Shown: piece after piece, positions 23,852-31,449 of the stretch | Layout of the letters: each line of letters opens with the position of its first letter | Position numbering within the stretch: position 1 is the first letter of the stretch | Origin: an uncultured Treponema sp. | GTDB lineage: Bacteria > Spirochaetota > Spirochaetia > Treponematales > Treponemataceae | Assembly (NCBI GenBank): GCA_900316905.1 | Contig: ONET01000013.1 | Span: 1 to 33,634, forward strand | Length of the DNA: 33,634 bases | Direction of reading: 5' to 3' | The notes under the pieces: model-generated | The model's input: the letters and a program-made list of their open reading frames with translations, nothing else | Databases searched by the model: none | What the model was told of the DNA's origin: nothing | Made by a program: the position numbers and the translations under genes

Positions 23852-25243
23852 TTAGCGCTTAAGCGACAAGACTGTTTCAAGCAGCGTGTCGGCCGTTCTG
23901 ATTGTCGCCGCGTTGGACTGGAAGCCGCGCTGGGTTACAATCATGTCGGTGAACTGGTCGGTCAAATCGACGTTTGACATTTCCAAGGCGCCGGCCAAAA
24001 GGCTACCCTTTCCGGCGATTCCGCTTTCGCCGATGTTCGCCGCGCCAGAGTTGTTGGACTCCACGTAAGTGTTGTCGCCGGCCTTTTCCAAACCGCTCTG
24101 GTTTGTGAAAGAGGCCAAGGCGATTTGGCCGATGCGGCGGTTTGTTCCGTTGGAATAAACGCCGGTGATGATTCCGCTTGAGTCAATCTTAAAGTTGTCA
24201 AGATAGCCCAATGTGTATCCGTCCTGCGCGAAAGCCTTTGTGGAAGACTTTGACGCGCTTTGGGTGACTGTGTTTCTCATGCTGCCGATTGTTCCCAAGT
24301 TGATGTTGAATGTCTGGCGGTAGGGGTTTCCGTCCGCGTCGGGGTTGGCATCGGGAACAGTGAACGAAGTCTGCAAGATGATTTCTCCGCCGGGATTTGA
24401 CTCGCCGTCAACCGAGTCGGTCACGCGGCGCAAAGTTCCCATATTGTCAAACTCAACGAAGAACTCGTTTGTAGTTCCGTTGGTTGTGTTAAGTCCTACG
24501 CGAGTCTGGGTGTAGTCGGCGTTCTCCGGGTCAACGTTTACAGTGGCTCTCCAGCGGTTGGGGTTTCCAGTCACGCGGGTAAAAGAAACGGCCAGGTTGT
24601 GCTCGTTTCCAAAGCTGTCGTAAATCTTGAATTCCGTGGCCCAAGTTCCGCGGGCAATGTCGGCGGCGTTGGCTCCTTCGGGAATTTCGGGAGTGTTCTT
24701 GTTAAGGTTGCAGGCAAAGTTTACGTTTTGAGTGGCGCGCGCCGGATCCTTGGAACCGACGGGAATCACCAAGTCAGTGGGGCTTGCGGCGGTTTGAATG
24801 ACCATCTCGCCGTTCATCTCGCGGGCCATCCAGCCCTGGACGCGGTAGCCGTTGGCTGGATTTACCAAAGTTCCGTCCTTGTCAACGCCAAAGGCGCCGT
24901 TTCTTGTGTAAAAGCTTTTTTCGCCGTTCTTAAGGCAGAAGAAGCCGTTTCCCTGAATCGCGACGTCAGTTCCGACGCCTGTTGACTGCAAGTTGCCTTG
25001 AGTGAAAATGTTGTGGATCGCGGCAGTCTGAACGCCCAAGCCAACTTCCTTGGGATTCACGCCGCCGACTTCCGTCGTGGGAGCGGCCGCGCCTGAAAGC
25101 TGCTGGCTCACCATGTCCTGAAAGTCAACGCGGCCTTTCTTAAAGCCGGTTGTGTTGACGTTGGCGATGTTGTTGCCGATAACGTCCATTCTTGTTTGGT
25201 GGTTTTGCATTCCGGAAACGCCGGCCCAAAGTGATCTCATCAT
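23852..25243 (-). CDS. flgE: Flagellar hook protein FlgE
   Basis: FlgE polymerises into the hook joining motor and filament, here in periplasmic flagella. The 463 residues include the N-terminal rod/hook coiled motif ([43 protein letters not shown]), central D1/D2 domains (VAIQGNGFF) and the C-terminal [27 protein letters not shown]. Counting from the first ATG (25243, AGAGG upstream), Lys165 and Cys178 fall at PVGSKDPAR and NVNFACNLN. In T. denticola these same two positions form the lysinoalanine cross-link between hook subunits. It is the last gene of the hexokinase-flbB-fliK-flgD-flgE unit, and a terminator follows. The motA/motB genes that follow flgE in other spirochaetes are absent. 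Confidence 0.96.
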   Translation of the reverse strand: MMRSLWAGVSGMQNHQTRMDVIGNNIANVNTTGFKKGRVDFQDMVSQQLSGAAAPTTEVGGVNPKEVGLGVQTAAIHNIFTQGNLQSTGVGTDVAIQGNGFFCLKNGEKSFYTRNGAFGVDKDGTLVNPANGYRVQGWMAREMNGEMVIQTAASPTDLVIPVGSKDPARATQNVNFACNLNKNTPEIPEGANAADIARGTWATEFKIYDSFGNEHNLAVSFTRVTGNPNRWRATVNVDPENADYTQTRVGLNTTNGTTNEFFVEFDNMGTLRRVTDSVDGESNPGGEIILQTSFTVPDANPDADGNPYRQTFNINLGTIGSMRNTVTQSASKSSTKAFAQDGYTLGYLDNFKIDSSGIITGVYSNGTNRRIGQIALASFTNQSGLEKAGDNTYVESNNSGAANIGESGIAGKGSLLAGALEMSNVDLTDQFTDMIVTQRGFQSNAATIRTADTLLETVLSLKR

Positions 25244-25267
25244 ATCGCTATACCTCTTATCCCTTTT

Positions 25268-25708
25268 TTAGTTGCTGTATACGGCGCGAACGTAATCCAT
25301 CTTGTAGAAATTTCCGTTCACTTGAATCTGCGGATTTTCGCCGCGAGTGAATCCCTCGACGACTCCCGAAACCTGCTCGCCTTCAACGTCAAGCTCAACG
25401 ACCTTTCCCAAAGTTCCGGCCGCTTCGTTGGACTGCATGATGCTGGCCATCTTGTTGAAGCCGTTGGACACGTTGTACATCTGCTCCAGCGAGGAGAACT
25501 GCGCCATCTGAGCGATGAACTGGCTGTTGTCCATCGGTTCCGTCGGATCCTGATGGGTCATTTGCGTCATCAAAAGCTTAAGAAAATCATCCTTGCCCAA
25601 TTCCTGACTGGCTTTGCGTCCGTTCACAGTCAAAGTTTTGTTGAACCTGTCCACTTCAAGATTTGTCTGAACCTTTTCGGCAGGGCTCAATGTTGCGCTA
25701 AAATCCAT
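25268..25708 (-). CDS. flgD: Flagellar hook assembly (cap) protein FlgD
   Basis: FlgD caps the growing hook and guides FlgE insertion. The 146-residue protein has the conserved N-terminal scaffold LGKDDFLKLLMTQMTHQDPTEPMDNSQFIAQMAQFSSLEQM. A short C-terminal beta region (VVELDVEGEQVSGVVEGF) follows. It lacks the larger FnIII/tudor-like module of enterobacterial FlgD (about 230 residues), as in other short versions. The ATG at 25708 has GAGGTG upstream. It lies between the FliK-like gene and flgE. Confidence 0.94.
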   Translation of the reverse strand: MDFSATLSPAEKVQTNLEVDRFNKTLTVNGRKASQELGKDDFLKLLMTQMTHQDPTEPMDNSQFIAQMAQFSSLEQMYNVSNGFNKMASIMQSNEAAGTLGKVVELDVEGEQVSGVVEGFTRGENPQIQVNGNFYKMDYVRAVYSN

Positions 25709-25735
25709 CGTTCACCTCATTTATATCATACATTA

Positions 25736-25798
25736 CGGCAATTGCCGCTTATGCGCCAATCAAACGCCAATGGCCAACCCTTCGTTAACTCTTGGCGC
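25736..25798 (-). repeat. Palindrome and stem in the fliK-flgD spacer
   Basis: The 89-base spacer holds a perfect 12-bp palindrome CGGCAATTGCCG (25736-25747). A seven-pair stem joins GCGCCAA (25753-25759) to TTGGCGC (25792-25798) and overlaps the fliK stop. No U-tract follows. It may shape mRNA stability between the genes. Confidence 0.4.
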
Positions 25799-27207
25799 TA
25801 TGCGACAATGTTCACCGAAACATCGCCGTCTATGAATGTATCGGAACTTTCGTCAAGCGATGTTAGGCTTTCTTGCGCAAATTCTCCGTAAATTTTTCTG
25901 CCCTGAGCCGCGCGCTCGCGCGAATCGTCGGCGCCTTGTCCCTGGGCGAAATTCATTTGGCTTCCGGCAAAGGAAACGTCAAAGCTCGCGTCCTCAAAGC
26001 CGTTTTGCGCAAAGGCTTGCTTTAAAGATTCCGCGTTTTGTCCAAAGGCTTCCATGGCCTCGCGGCTTTGAACAGTTATGTGGCCCACCAAGGACTTGCC
26101 GTTCATCTCCATCGTTATCTTGACGTTGCCCAAGCCTTCGGGACGAAGAATCAAGTTGATTTGTCCTTGGTCGTTGTCGCGCAAAACGATGTTGGCGGCC
26201 TTTACAAAGTCGCCGGCGTTCTGCGCGATTTGATTTTTGAGCATGGCTTGGAAGGTGGAACCGTCGGCCGCCGCGCTCTGGCTGTCCAAAGACAAAATGT
26301 TCTTCTGCGCCTCTTGTCCGTTAAGCTCAAGAGTCATTTCCACATTGCCCTTGGCCACTTCCTTCACGCTGACATTGAAATTTTTCTTAACGTCTTTTTC
26401 AAGCGGCTTTTGAATCGCGTCCGGCTCTTTTTTTGTCCTTAAGTCGGAAACTTGAATGACAGGCTTTTTGGCGTCTTTTTTTCCGGACAAAGATTTTTCG
26501 TCCAACAAGGCGGAAATGTCGTCCAATGAATTGTCTTGGACAAAATCTTCCGCGCCCATAGCCGCTTCCGTTTGGGCGGCAAGGCTTTCCTGGGCCGACA
26601 ACTGCGCGGCGGCAAAAGCCTCGTCATTGACCAAAAGCTCTTTCGCGTCCAAGGCTTTTGACTCTTGGTCCGCGTCAAGATTATTGGCGTGAACAAGAGT
26701 TTTCAAAAATTCCAATTGCTTGGGGTCTATTTTATTTCCGTCAATTTCTGTCGCGATCTTTTTGCCGCCGCTTTCCTTGCCAATCTTGGGCGCGCGGGGC
26801 TCGGAAGACTTTTGCGCCAAGCCAGGACCAAGCGCGCCTTGTATGAACGCGTCGACCTTTTGTCGGCTTGAATTTTCCGAATCTTTGTCAGAGTTTTTTT
26901 TGACGACTTTTTTTTCGCCGTCCTTTTCTTTTATTGAGCTTTTTTCAAGCTCTTTTGGCTCGCCGTCCACAGCCTTCGCTTCGCTTCCCGCCGAGGAAAG
27001 TTCCGCCTTATGGCCCTCCCGCTCATTTTCAACGCTCGGGCCGGGAGAACTTTCTTGAGCGCCGCTTTCCTTTTGCAAATTTTCGTTCAGCATGGAAAGA
27101 AAGTCGCTCTTTCCTTCGCCCGAGCCCTGGGGCTTTTGGAGAATTTGAGGCTGTGGGGTTAAGTCAGCGGCAAAAGTTTCCGCCGTCTGGCAAACAATCG
27201 TTTGCAA
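25798..27207 (-). CDS. fliK: Flagellar hook-length control protein, FliK-like
   Basis: FliK measures hook length and switches export to filament proteins. The first 250 residues are a disordered Lys/Glu/Ser/Asp-rich region. The last 130 form the Flg_hook domain: LNGQEAQKNILSLD, INLILRPEGLGNVKITMEM and SLVGHITVQSREAMEAFGQ. The start is TTG at 27207: a full GGAGGT lies six bases upstream (27214-27219 on plus). A TTG ten codons earlier has no such site. The product is 469 residues. Treponemes have a protein at this place (called Tap1 in T. pallidum) ahead of flgD and flgE. It lies 40 bases after flbB. Confidence 0.85.
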   Translation of the reverse strand: MQTIVCQTAETFAADLTPQPQILQKPQGSGEGKSDFLSMLNENLQKESGAQESSPGPSVENEREGHKAELSSAGSEAKAVDGEPKELEKSSIKEKDGEKKVVKKNSDKDSENSSRQKVDAFIQGALGPGLAQKSSEPRAPKIGKESGGKKIATEIDGNKIDPKQLEFLKTLVHANNLDADQESKALDAKELLVNDEAFAAAQLSAQESLAAQTEAAMGAEDFVQDNSLDDISALLDEKSLSGKKDAKKPVIQVSDLRTKKEPDAIQKPLEKDVKKNFNVSVKEVAKGNVEMTLELNGQEAQKNILSLDSQSAAADGSTFQAMLKNQIAQNAGDFVKAANIVLRDNDQGQINLILRPEGLGNVKITMEMNGKSLVGHITVQSREAMEAFGQNAESLKQAFAQNGFEDASFDVSFAGSQMNFAQGQGADDSRERAAQGRKIYGEFAQESLTSLDESSDTFIDGDVSVNIVA

Positions 27208-27247
27208 TTTTTTACCTCCAGCAAACACCGAAGGCAAAAAAGCGCTT

Positions 27248-27877
27248 CTAGTCGATTGAGCTAGGCTTAGCGGTCATCTTGCGCTGTATGACTGCGGCGC
27301 GGTCGGCCGGCATCAGCGAGAGCCAGTAAGGAACCATTGAAGCCACGCCGTTGTTTTGGGCGCGTTCGGTGACTTTTCTTAGCACGTCGATGGCCAATTG
27401 GTCGTCCATCGCTATAAGAATGTCCACGGCCTTTCGCGGCTGCATGCCTTCAAGGTTGGCGGCAATTTGCTCGATGTTTGCATTTCTATCATCGAACAAT
27501 TTGACCATGTTGTTGAATGTTTTTTCGCGCTCTTCAAGATTTTTTTCGCGGTCGGCTATCTCTTGGGCAAGGCGCAAATTTTGGTCTTCCGCGCTGGAAG
27601 TGTCGGCCTCGCGCTTTTCCAATTCCTCGCGGTAAAGGTCCAAAGCCTCGCGCTGCTTGTCCAAGCGGTCTTGGTCAAGGTCGGCGGTCAGGGGCTTTGA
27701 GGACGTGGACGTCGTGGAAGTTTGCCTCTGCCAGCCCAAGGCCTTGTAAAGCGGGTTGAACAAGCTTTTTACGCGCAGGACGCCAAGCCAGTCAAACCAC
27801 AAGAGGCCGCCCAAGGCCAAGATGACAATCAAAAAGAGGAGAACTATTGATTTTCCAAGGGAATTTCCTCTAGCCAC
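27248..27877 (-). CDS. flbB: Periplasmic flagellar collar protein FlbB (MotE-like)
   Basis: FlbB is the base protein of the spirochaete-specific collar that surrounds the flagellar motor and holds the stators. The 209-residue product has one N-terminal TM anchor (SIVLLFLIVILALGGLLWF), then a long coiled coil (about 70-135, KQREALDLYREELEKREA). The C-terminal MgtE-N/MotE-like domain reads NIEQIAANLEGMQPRKAVDILIAMDDQLAIDVLRKV. The GTG start at 27877 has GGAGG nine bases upstream and lies inside the end of the hexokinase gene (8-base overlap). Confidence 0.87.
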   Translation of the reverse strand: MARGNSLGKSIVLLFLIVILALGGLLWFDWLGVLRVKSLFNPLYKALGWQRQTSTTSTSSKPLTADLDQDRLDKQREALDLYREELEKREADTSSAEDQNLRLAQEIADREKNLEEREKTFNNMVKLFDDRNANIEQIAANLEGMQPRKAVDILIAMDDQLAIDVLRKVTERAQNNGVASMVPYWLSLMPADRAAVIQRKMTAKPSSID

Positions 27878-29168
27878 GGATCAAGCCTCCGATAGCCGCT
27901 CCCAAGGTGATGTCGTTTTCTATGTTGGCCGCGTGCCATGCAAGGCCACGCTTTTTTGTAAGCGACTCCTCAAGGCAAGCCTTGACGCGGCCGGGGGTCC
28001 TGTATGTCTTGTAGAAGGTGGAGCCGTTGCAAACCACGCAGACAGGCTTTGTGGGATCGTGTCCCTGCCCTGTCTTAAGCACGCTGGCCACCAAAATGGC
28101 GGCGGCGTAGCGGGCGGAACGGTTGACTATCGCGTCGAGCACCTCAAAGACAAAATTATAGTCTTCTTGCGCGCCGTAGTCAGCCAACAAGGCGCCGAGC
28201 GTCGTCTCCTTGTTGTAGGGAGCGCGCAAAAATCCGTCCAACTCTATCAAGGTCAATGAAGGAAGCTTAAGAAGCTCGGCGCCGAGTTTTGGGCTTACAA
28301 AGCCTTCTTTGGCGGCGCTTTTTAGGGCGTAATAGCCTACCGGTCCAAGATAGGCGCCCGAGCATGACTTTTCCAAGTAGAAAGTGCCGGGCTTGGCGCT
28401 GGTGGCGTCAAACTCGCGGTCAAAGTCGCTTCTGGGGATTTTGCAGAATTTTCCGACCTCGCAGTCAATCACGTCGGCCTTGTCAAAGCCGGGCACGTCG
28501 CTTAGAGGGGGCTGTATGTATGCGGAATTCATTCCTGTTCCAAGGATGAAGCCCACGTAGCTTGAATAGACGTTTCCGCTGGCGGGATTTGCGGCTCCGG
28601 CCAAAAGCGCGGCCACCGTGTCGTTAAGGAGCATAACGCTCTTGGGCTTTTTCCAGCCGCGGGCGACCAAGGCTTCGGCCAAGCAGGCTCCGATCTTGCT
28701 TCCGACAACCTCGGGAGCCTTGACTTCCTTTGAAAAACTGGTCAAAATTCCGTCGCCGTCGCTCGTGATTTCCATCGGATATGAAAAGCAAAAGCCTATG
28801 CAGTCGGCCTTGTCCTTTAGGTGGTCAAGGTTTTTGGCGATTTGCTCAAAGAATTCGGCCTTTCCAAGCTCGCGCTCCACGCCGGGCATCTTTGTCTTTT
28901 CCATTTCAGTTATGGCGGGAACGCCGTTTTGGTCAAAAGTGACAAGGCATGAACGGAAGTTGGTTCCGCCCGCGTCAATAACAATGACGCTTTTGTTGAC
29001 CGGCTTTTTTTCCGGCGGAAGCGTCCAAGTGCGGATCATGTCCTGGTCAGCCTCGCGGCCGTGAAGGCCTTGGTCCATGTCGTACAAAATCGCGTCGGCG
29101 ACATCGTCAACGTCGACGTTCTGAACAAAGCCGTGCTTTCCCAAAAAGGCGCTTGATTTGCAGCTCAT
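27870..29168 (-). CDS. Hexokinase (eukaryotic-type family)
   Basis: Phosphorylates glucose at the entry to glycolysis. The 432-residue protein has the hexokinase actin-like fold: VIVIDAGGTNFRSCLV (phosphate 1, DAGGTNFR at 65-72), GFCFSYPMEI (sugar side), LLNDTVAALLAGA with the likely catalytic Asp, GFILGTGMNSAY (phosphate 2) and CVVCNGSTFYKT. It belongs to the eukaryote-like hexokinase family rather than the short bacterial Glk; treponemes carry such a gene. ATG 29168 has AGGGG five bases upstream. It overlaps flbB by eight bases and is probably co-transcribed with four flagellar genes. Confidence 0.9.
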   Translation of the reverse strand: MSCKSSAFLGKHGFVQNVDVDDVADAILYDMDQGLHGREADQDMIRTWTLPPEKKPVNKSVIVIDAGGTNFRSCLVTFDQNGVPAITEMEKTKMPGVERELGKAEFFEQIAKNLDHLKDKADCIGFCFSYPMEITSDGDGILTSFSKEVKAPEVVGSKIGACLAEALVARGWKKPKSVMLLNDTVAALLAGAANPASGNVYSSYVGFILGTGMNSAYIQPPLSDVPGFDKADVIDCEVGKFCKIPRSDFDREFDATSAKPGTFYLEKSCSGAYLGPVGYYALKSAAKEGFVSPKLGAELLKLPSLTLIELDGFLRAPYNKETTLGALLADYGAQEDYNFVFEVLDAIVNRSARYAAAILVASVLKTGQGHDPTKPVCVVCNGSTFYKTYRTPGRVKACLEESLTKKRGLAWHAANIENDITLGAAIGGLIRG

Positions 29169-29205
29169 ATATACCCCTGATTTAGCAACTTAAAGTTATT
29201 AAGAC

Positions 29206-29211
29206 ATTGTA
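29206..29211 (-). promoter_or_regulatory. Possible -10 box of the hexokinase-flagellar unit
   Basis: Minus-strand TACAAT about 38 bases before the hexokinase ATG. There is no convincing -35 box at 16-18 bases. A non-sigma-70 promoter or an activator may be involved; the call is weak. Confidence 0.3.
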
Positions 29212-29252
29212 GCGCAAAAATCAAAATAAATCTACATTTTTTTTATGAAATA

Positions 29253-29281
29253 TTGAAATTTCCGCCCGCATTTGCTAGTAT
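29253..29281 (+). promoter_or_regulatory. Promoter of the pcrA/uvrD gene
   Basis: TTGAAA (29253-29258), 17-base spacer, TAGTAT (29276-29281). The ATG at 29294 is 12 bases further on, so the leader would be about six bases with no Shine-Dalgarno sequence. Confidence 0.55.
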
Positions 29282-29293
29282 AGCCCTCACCCT

Positions 29294-31354
29294 ATGCTAG
29301 ACCTAGAAGCGTTAAAAAAAGAACTGAATCCCCAGCAGTACGCGGCCGTGACCACGACCGAAGGCCCGATTTTGATCATAGCCGGAGCCGGAAGCGGAAA
29401 GACGCGCGTGATCACATTCCGCATAGCGCACATGCTGGACAAGGGAATTCCGCAAAGCCAAATTTTGGCCCTGACATTCACCAACAAGGCCGCGCGAGAG
29501 ATGGAGTCGCGCGTAAAGGAGCTTACGCAAAAAAAATTGCAAAACCTGACCGTGTCCACCTTCCACGCTTTTGGCGTGAAAATCTTGCGGCAGGAAATAA
29601 GCGCGCTGGGCTGGCGCGAAAACTTTACGATTTACGACGAAAGCGACAAAATAGCGCTTATAAAAGAAAGCGGCCGCGAGCTTAAGATGAGCCCCGAGGC
29701 GATGGACTGCTACAAAATCGCGATTTTGTTCAGCGACATAAAGACAGGCCGAAAGGAATGGAAGGCCGAGACCGACATTTACCGCGAGCTTTACCAATAT
29801 TACCAGGACGGACTAAAGCTTTACAACGCCGTGGACTTTGACGACCTAATCGTCCTTCCGATAAAGATTTTCCGCGAGTTCCCCGAGATTTTGCAAAAGT
29901 ACCGCGACCGCTACAAGTATCTTATGATTGACGAGTTCCAGGACACAAGCCACCAGCAGTACGAGATGATGCATTTGCTGGCCGACAAGAACGTGGCGGT
30001 CGTTGGCGACGACGACCAGTCGATTTACAGCTGGCGCGGCGCGGACTACCAAAACATCGTGAACTTTGAGAAGGACTTTAAAGGCGTAAAGGAAATCCGC
30101 TTGGAGCAAAACTACCGTTCCACGGAGACGATTTTGGAAGCGGCCAACGGCGTGATAAGCCACAACACCAACCGCAAGGAAAAAAAGCTTTGGAGCCAAA
30201 AGACCGTGGGCAACAAGCCCATCGAGATTTTCATGCCGCAAAACGAAACCGACGAGGCGGACTTTATCGCGGAATCGATCCAAGGCATTTGCGCGGAGGA
30301 AAGAATCAAGTACGACGACTTTGGCGTCTTGATTCGCTCCAACACCCAGAGCCGCGCCATAGAGGAAGCCTTTTTGTCGGCCAACATTCCCTACACTATG
30401 AGCGGCGGAACAAGCTTTTTTGAGCGCAAGGAAATCAAGGACATTGTCTCATACCTTCGCGTGATAGCCAACCACGACGACGACATAAACCTTTTGCGCG
30501 TTCTCAACACGCCCCGGCGCGGAATAGGCCGGGCCGCCTTGGAAGCCCTTAACGAGCGCGCCTCGCAAAATCACAGCTCCTTGTGGGAAGCGATAAAGTC
30601 ACTGCAAGCGGAGGACTCACAAAAAGAGTTTGAGCTTTCCCAAGATGCCGCGCCGGCGGCGGCGCTTTCGCCAAAAACCTTGGGCGCCTTGGCTGAGTTC
30701 ACTTCGTTGATAGAAAAAAATTCCAACATGCTGGGCGGAAAGGAGCTTTCAAAAAAAGTCAAGGCTTTGGTGGAAGAAATAAACTACTGGGACTTTTTGA
30801 TTTTGGAAAATCCCAAGAGCGAAAAGGCCGCCCGCTTCAAGTACCTGAACATCGACTCGCTTATAAACTCCATCGCGCAATGGGAGACCAACCCCGACAA
30901 CTTTGGAAAGACCAGCCTTTACGACTACCTTAACCGCATAACGCTTTTAAGCCGCGACGACATGGACGACGAAGGCGATAAGGGAAAGGTCAACCTTATG
31001 ACAATCCACGCCTCAAAGGGCTTGGAATTTCCGGTGGTCTTCATCGCCGGCGCGGAGGAAGGCTTGATTCCCCACGCGCGCGCGATAGAGGAAGACGAAA
31101 AGAACGTCGAAGAGGAGCGCCGCCTTTTTTACGTGGCCATCACAAGGGCGCGCGACAAGCTTTACATTTCGTCCTGCGCCAAGCGCAAAAAAATGAGCGC
31201 GACGGTTGACTGTCAGCCATCGCGCTTTTTGGACGAGATTCCTCCGCGCCTTGTCGAATACCACGAGCCGCAAGAGGCTGTGGACGACAAAAAGGCTGTG
31301 GAAATGTTCGAAAACATGAAAAAGCAGCTTCAAATGATGAACAAGGGCAAATAA
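29294..31354 (+). CDS. pcrA: UvrD/PcrA-family ATP-dependent 3'-5' DNA helicase
   Basis: A superfamily 1A helicase of 686 residues for nucleotide-excision repair and clearing of replication blocks. Motifs in order: LNPQQYAAV (Q motif), GAGSGKT (I, 31-37), TFTNKAAREMESRV (Ia), DEFQDTS (II), VVGDDDQSIYSWRGA (III), LEQNYRS (IV), VNLMTIHASKGLEFPVVF (V) and EERRLFYVAITRARDKLYIS (VI). A Gln/Lys-rich short C-terminus follows. Whether it is PcrA, UvrD or the related Rep cannot be settled from motifs. Monocistronic; divergent from hexokinase across a 125-base spacer that holds promoters for both. Confidence 0.94.
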   Translation: MLDLEALKKELNPQQYAAVTTTEGPILIIAGAGSGKTRVITFRIAHMLDKGIPQSQILALTFTNKAAREMESRVKELTQKKLQNLTVSTFHAFGVKILRQEISALGWRENFTIYDESDKIALIKESGRELKMSPEAMDCYKIAILFSDIKTGRKEWKAETDIYRELYQYYQDGLKLYNAVDFDDLIVLPIKIFREFPEILQKYRDRYKYLMIDEFQDTSHQQYEMMHLLADKNVAVVGDDDQSIYSWRGADYQNIVNFEKDFKGVKEIRLEQNYRSTETILEAANGVISHNTNRKEKKLWSQKTVGNKPIEIFMPQNETDEADFIAESIQGICAEERIKYDDFGVLIRSNTQSRAIEEAFLSANIPYTMSGGTSFFERKEIKDIVSYLRVIANHDDDINLLRVLNTPRRGIGRAALEALNERASQNHSSLWEAIKSLQAEDSQKEFELSQDAAPAAALSPKTLGALAEFTSLIEKNSNMLGGKELSKKVKALVEEINYWDFLILENPKSEKAARFKYLNIDSLINSIAQWETNPDNFGKTSLYDYLNRITLLSRDDMDDEGDKGKVNLMTIHASKGLEFPVVFIAGAEEGLIPHARAIEEDEKNVEEERRLFYVAITRARDKLYISSCAKRKKMSATVDCQPSRFLDEIPPRLVEYHEPQEAVDDKKAVEMFENMKKQLQMMNKGK

Positions 31355-31398
31355 AAAAAAGCCCCAATCCCCGCCGCGTTTCACGCGGCGTGATTGGG
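31353..31398 (-). terminator. Intrinsic terminator of the ABC-F gene
   Basis: A long stem pairs CCCAATC with GATTGGG and CGCCGCG with CGCGGCG around a five-base loop (31363-31398). On the minus strand it is followed by GC and eight Ts (31360-31353). The T-run overlaps the pcrA stop codon. On the plus strand no T-run follows, so pcrA is not clearly terminated by it. Confidence 0.85.
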
Positions 31399-31449
31399 AA
31401 ATCCGCTCGAAACAACAATTAAGGTCTTGCGTTGGAAAGCACGAGCGGC

